Below are positions 62,216 to 64,000 of a stretch of 64,000 nt of DNA, in pieces; the stretch's first letter is position 1, and every line of letters starts with the position of its first letter. The translations under genes and the position numbers were made by a program. The notes beneath the pieces were generated by a model. It saw only the letters and a list, made by a program, of their open reading frames with translations, was not told the DNA's origin and ran no database searches. This stretch comes from Runella slithyformis DSM 19594 (GTDB lineage: Bacteria > Bacteroidota > Bacteroidia > Cytophagales > Spirosomataceae): the NCBI RefSeq assembly GCF_000218895.1, contig NC_015703.1, forward strand, positions 1,735,501 through 1,799,500, written 5' to 3'.

Positions 62216-64000
62216 TTATTGATTACCCAAAACTCTAAAAGCGAGTACCGTCGTGATCAGGGTCATTAAGGTAGAAGAAATACCGATCACCGATTGTAAT
62301 GCGCGTTGTGCTTCGAGCAGGTCAGACTGAGTGCGTTGCGGAATATGTATTTCTGAACCCGGTTCTACTTTAGGGTAAATATTAAAGAACATAAATTTGC
62401 GCGTTCTGTCAACCGAACCATTGGGATAGATCACGTATGATTTCCGCTTCAGGGACATCCTCGTAAAGCCACCTCCCTGCGACACATAGTCCATGAATGA
62501 ACTGCCGCTTTTGTATTTAACGGTTGTTGGAAACAATAATTCGCCCTGTAAACGAACCGTCTCCAATCGTTTGGGAATATCTATAATATCTCCATCCTGT
62601 AAAATAATATCTTCGCGTCCGCCGGGGTTTTTCAAAATACGACCTAAGTCGATGCCGATAGCTTCCTGCTTATCTCTATCAATGCCGGCACCTACAAACT
62701 GTCCTTTTTTAGCATCATCCGAAATTTCAGCTACCGCTTTGTTACGTTGTTCCAATTCTTCATCCGAAAGCGTTACTTTCCGTAATAATGTTGCACCGTT
62801 TACATAGGCGTGAGCCGTCAAACCACCGGCACGGACCAATATATCCGATAGCTTTTCATCTTTATTTTTGATTCCGTGTATTCCGGGATTTACGACTTCG
62901 CCCTGAATCGTAACAAACGTTTGAGGCTGATAATTAGAGGCAACTCTTACCAATATCTCATCATAAGGTTCCAATACAAAACGGGTGTCATTGCCATCAA
63001 TGGTCAAATCACGGTTTACATCAAAGGTGAATATTTCAGCAATTTGGGCCGAAACGGATTTTACGTTCACATCACGTTTACGACGCACAACCTCTATTTG
63101 AGAATTAGCAGCCGACTCCTTGAATCCTCCGGCTCTGATGATTGCATCTTCTATGGTCAAATTGGAAGTAAAGTCCAGATTCACCTCCGGGCCATTGTTT
63201 ACTTCTCCAATTACTTTAATAAAAGCCCCTTCGCGCAATTCAAACTTCGACGGAATAATGACCTGATCCTCTCGCTGCAAAATCAGATCATCTGTCTTCC
63301 CGGCCATCATGTCGATCAGATTGATGGAGATATTTTCTACCGCTAAGTCTTCACGAGTACGGATTACGTTGATACGGCCTGTAAATGCTTCTCCTGTCAG
63401 ACCTTCCGCGCTTTTCAGCAATTGAAGCAAGGTTTTATTTTGATCTAATGAATATTGTCCCGGACGAAATACCGGCCCAGTGATCGTAACCATGTTTTCA
63501 AAACGGGGAAGCAGCATTTCTGCGGTAATTTCGTCTCCGTTATTGGGCACATATTTGTTGTAGTCTCCGGTGCGGACATCTATGATACGACGCTCTTTTG
63601 TAGTAAGCCCAAGTACTTTCACACGCTCGGTATACGCATTATCTGTAAAACCTCCGGCATAGGTCAATACTTTATCCATGGTCTCATTAGGCAATAATTC
63701 ATAGAGACCCGGACGTTTTACATTTCCTTTGAGCTCCACTCGTTTGGCATATACGCCTACCTGAATGACATCATTATCCTGAAGGCGAATATCGCTGTTG
63801 AGCGTACCGTTCATTAATAATTCGTACAAGTCAAGCGTCGCAATGACTTTGTTCCTGCGAACTACCTGAATTTGACGAAATGAACCTAACTCGTTTGGAC
63901 CGCCCGTTAAATACAGCGCATTCAGGGCCGAAGAAAGCGAGGACACATTGTACGTACCCGGCGTAACTACTTCTCCAAGTACGGTGACACGGATAGTACG
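62216..64000 (-). CDS. SLBB-repeat outer-membrane polysaccharide exporter (OPX/Wza family), N-terminus outside the window
   Basis: The frame is open to the right edge: residues before the GTG at 63946 read RTIRVTVLGEVVTPGTYN, a further SLBB unit, so the true start lies outside. At least five SLBB repeats are seen, for example ELKGNVKRPGLYELLPNETM, ITGPVFRPGQYSLDQNKTLL, VIGEVNNGPEVNLDFTSNLT and IQGEVVNPGIHG. A C-terminal hydrophobic helix (STLMTLITTVLAF) ends the protein. It probably forms the periplasmic/outer-membrane conduit of the polysaccharide export system. Confidence 0.88.
   Translation of the reverse strand, partial: RTIRVTVLGEVVTPGTYNVSSLSSALNALYLTGGPNELGSFRQIQVVRRNKVIATLDLYELLMNGTLNSDIRLQDNDVIQVGVYAKRVELKGNVKRPGLYELLPNETMDKVLTYAGGFTDNAYTERVKVLGLTTKERRIIDVRTGDYNKYVPNNGDEITAEMLLPRFENMVTITGPVFRPGQYSLDQNKTLLQLLKSAEGLTGEAFTGRINVIRTREDLAVENISINLIDMMAGKTDDLILQREDQVIIPSKFELREGAFIKVIGEVNNGPEVNLDFTSNLTIEDAIIRAGGFKESAANSQIEVVRRKRDVNVKSVSAQIAEIFTFDVNRDLTIDGNDTRFVLEPYDEILVRVASNYQPQTFVTIQGEVVNPGIHGIKNKDEKLSDILVRAGGLTAHAYVNGATLLRKVTLSDEELEQRNKAVAEISDDAKKGQFVGAGIDRDKQEAIGIDLGRILKNPGGREDIILQDGDIIDIPKRLETVRLQGELLFPTTVKYKSGSSFMDYVSQGGGFTRMSLKRKSYVIYPNGSVDRTRKFMFFNIYPKVEPGSEIHIPQRTQSDLLEAQRALQSVIGISSTLMTLITTVLAFRVLGNQ

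Noticed and set aside
1-64000. CRISPR array, tRNA or rRNA genes, IS transposases
   Set aside because: No regularly spaced repeats, cloverleaf-like genes, rRNA sequence or transposase frames were found on reading both strands.

Overview
The window looks like chromosomal DNA of a Bacteroidota bacterium, most likely Cytophagales (Runella/Dyadobacter/Spirosoma-like). The grounds are promoters of the TTTG-19 bp-TAnnTTTG type before rpmG, an L33-DUF4295-FtsY gene string, YehU/LytTR signalling, a PSD1/DUF1501 pair and outer-membrane-type secreted proteins. The genus is inference; no rRNA or tRNA gene was seen.

Layout. (1) 1-6176, minus strand: surface-polysaccharide genes (partial PhyH-type dioxygenase, glycosidase-like propeller, methyltransferase, GT-C membrane enzyme, GT2, sugar-nucleotide epimerase). 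(2) 6337-20953: orphan PhoR-like kinase, rpmG-DUF4295-ftsY, an outer-membrane protein, a DUF1501 + PSD1 cytochrome pair separated by a DUF559 gene inside a repeat-bounded cassette, a HupE/UreJ-DUF3500 pair, and a LytTR two-component system. (3) 21073-29607: a catabolic cluster that can be read as a pathway. It holds a secreted subtype-B tannase, a VOC-type extradiol dioxygenase, 4-oxalomesaconate hydratase (GalB, PIG-L family), 4-carboxy-4-hydroxy-2-oxoadipate aldolase (RraA family), 4-oxalomesaconate tautomerase (GalD), an unexplained DUF1932 dehydrogenase, a secreted BNR-repeat protein and a divergent AraC-type regulator. (4) 29674-39892: housekeeping and mixed genes (YjdM, secreted esterase, beta-carbonic anhydrase, metalloprotease-like protein, RNase D, ClpB, Uma2, a Lys/Asp-rich secreted protein, FG-GAP protein), with several clear terminators. 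(5) 39928-64000, all minus strand: a large exopolysaccharide/capsule locus with OPX (SLBB) protein, Wzz-like protein, ABC exporter (Wzm/Wzt type), aminotransferase, many glycosyltransferases, SGNH hydrolase and an O-antigen polymerase-like protein.

The most interesting system is the tannin-to-central-metabolism cluster. Tannase would release gallate from gallotannins in the periplasm or outside the cell. Ring cleavage would give 4-oxalomesaconate, and GalD, GalB and the aldolase would turn it into pyruvate and oxaloacetate. The known gallate dioxygenases (GalA/DesB, LigB fold) have no homologue here; the only ring-cleavage candidate is a VOC-fold enzyme, which would be a non-homologous replacement.

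A second theme is short palindromic repeats at operon joints. Two roughly 550 bp cassettes, each carrying one small gene (DUF559 nuclease-like; four-helix-bundle S23/IVS-like) and bounded by inverted repeats, fill gaps in otherwise tightly packed operons. Related solo hairpins lie inside galD and in the polysaccharide locus.
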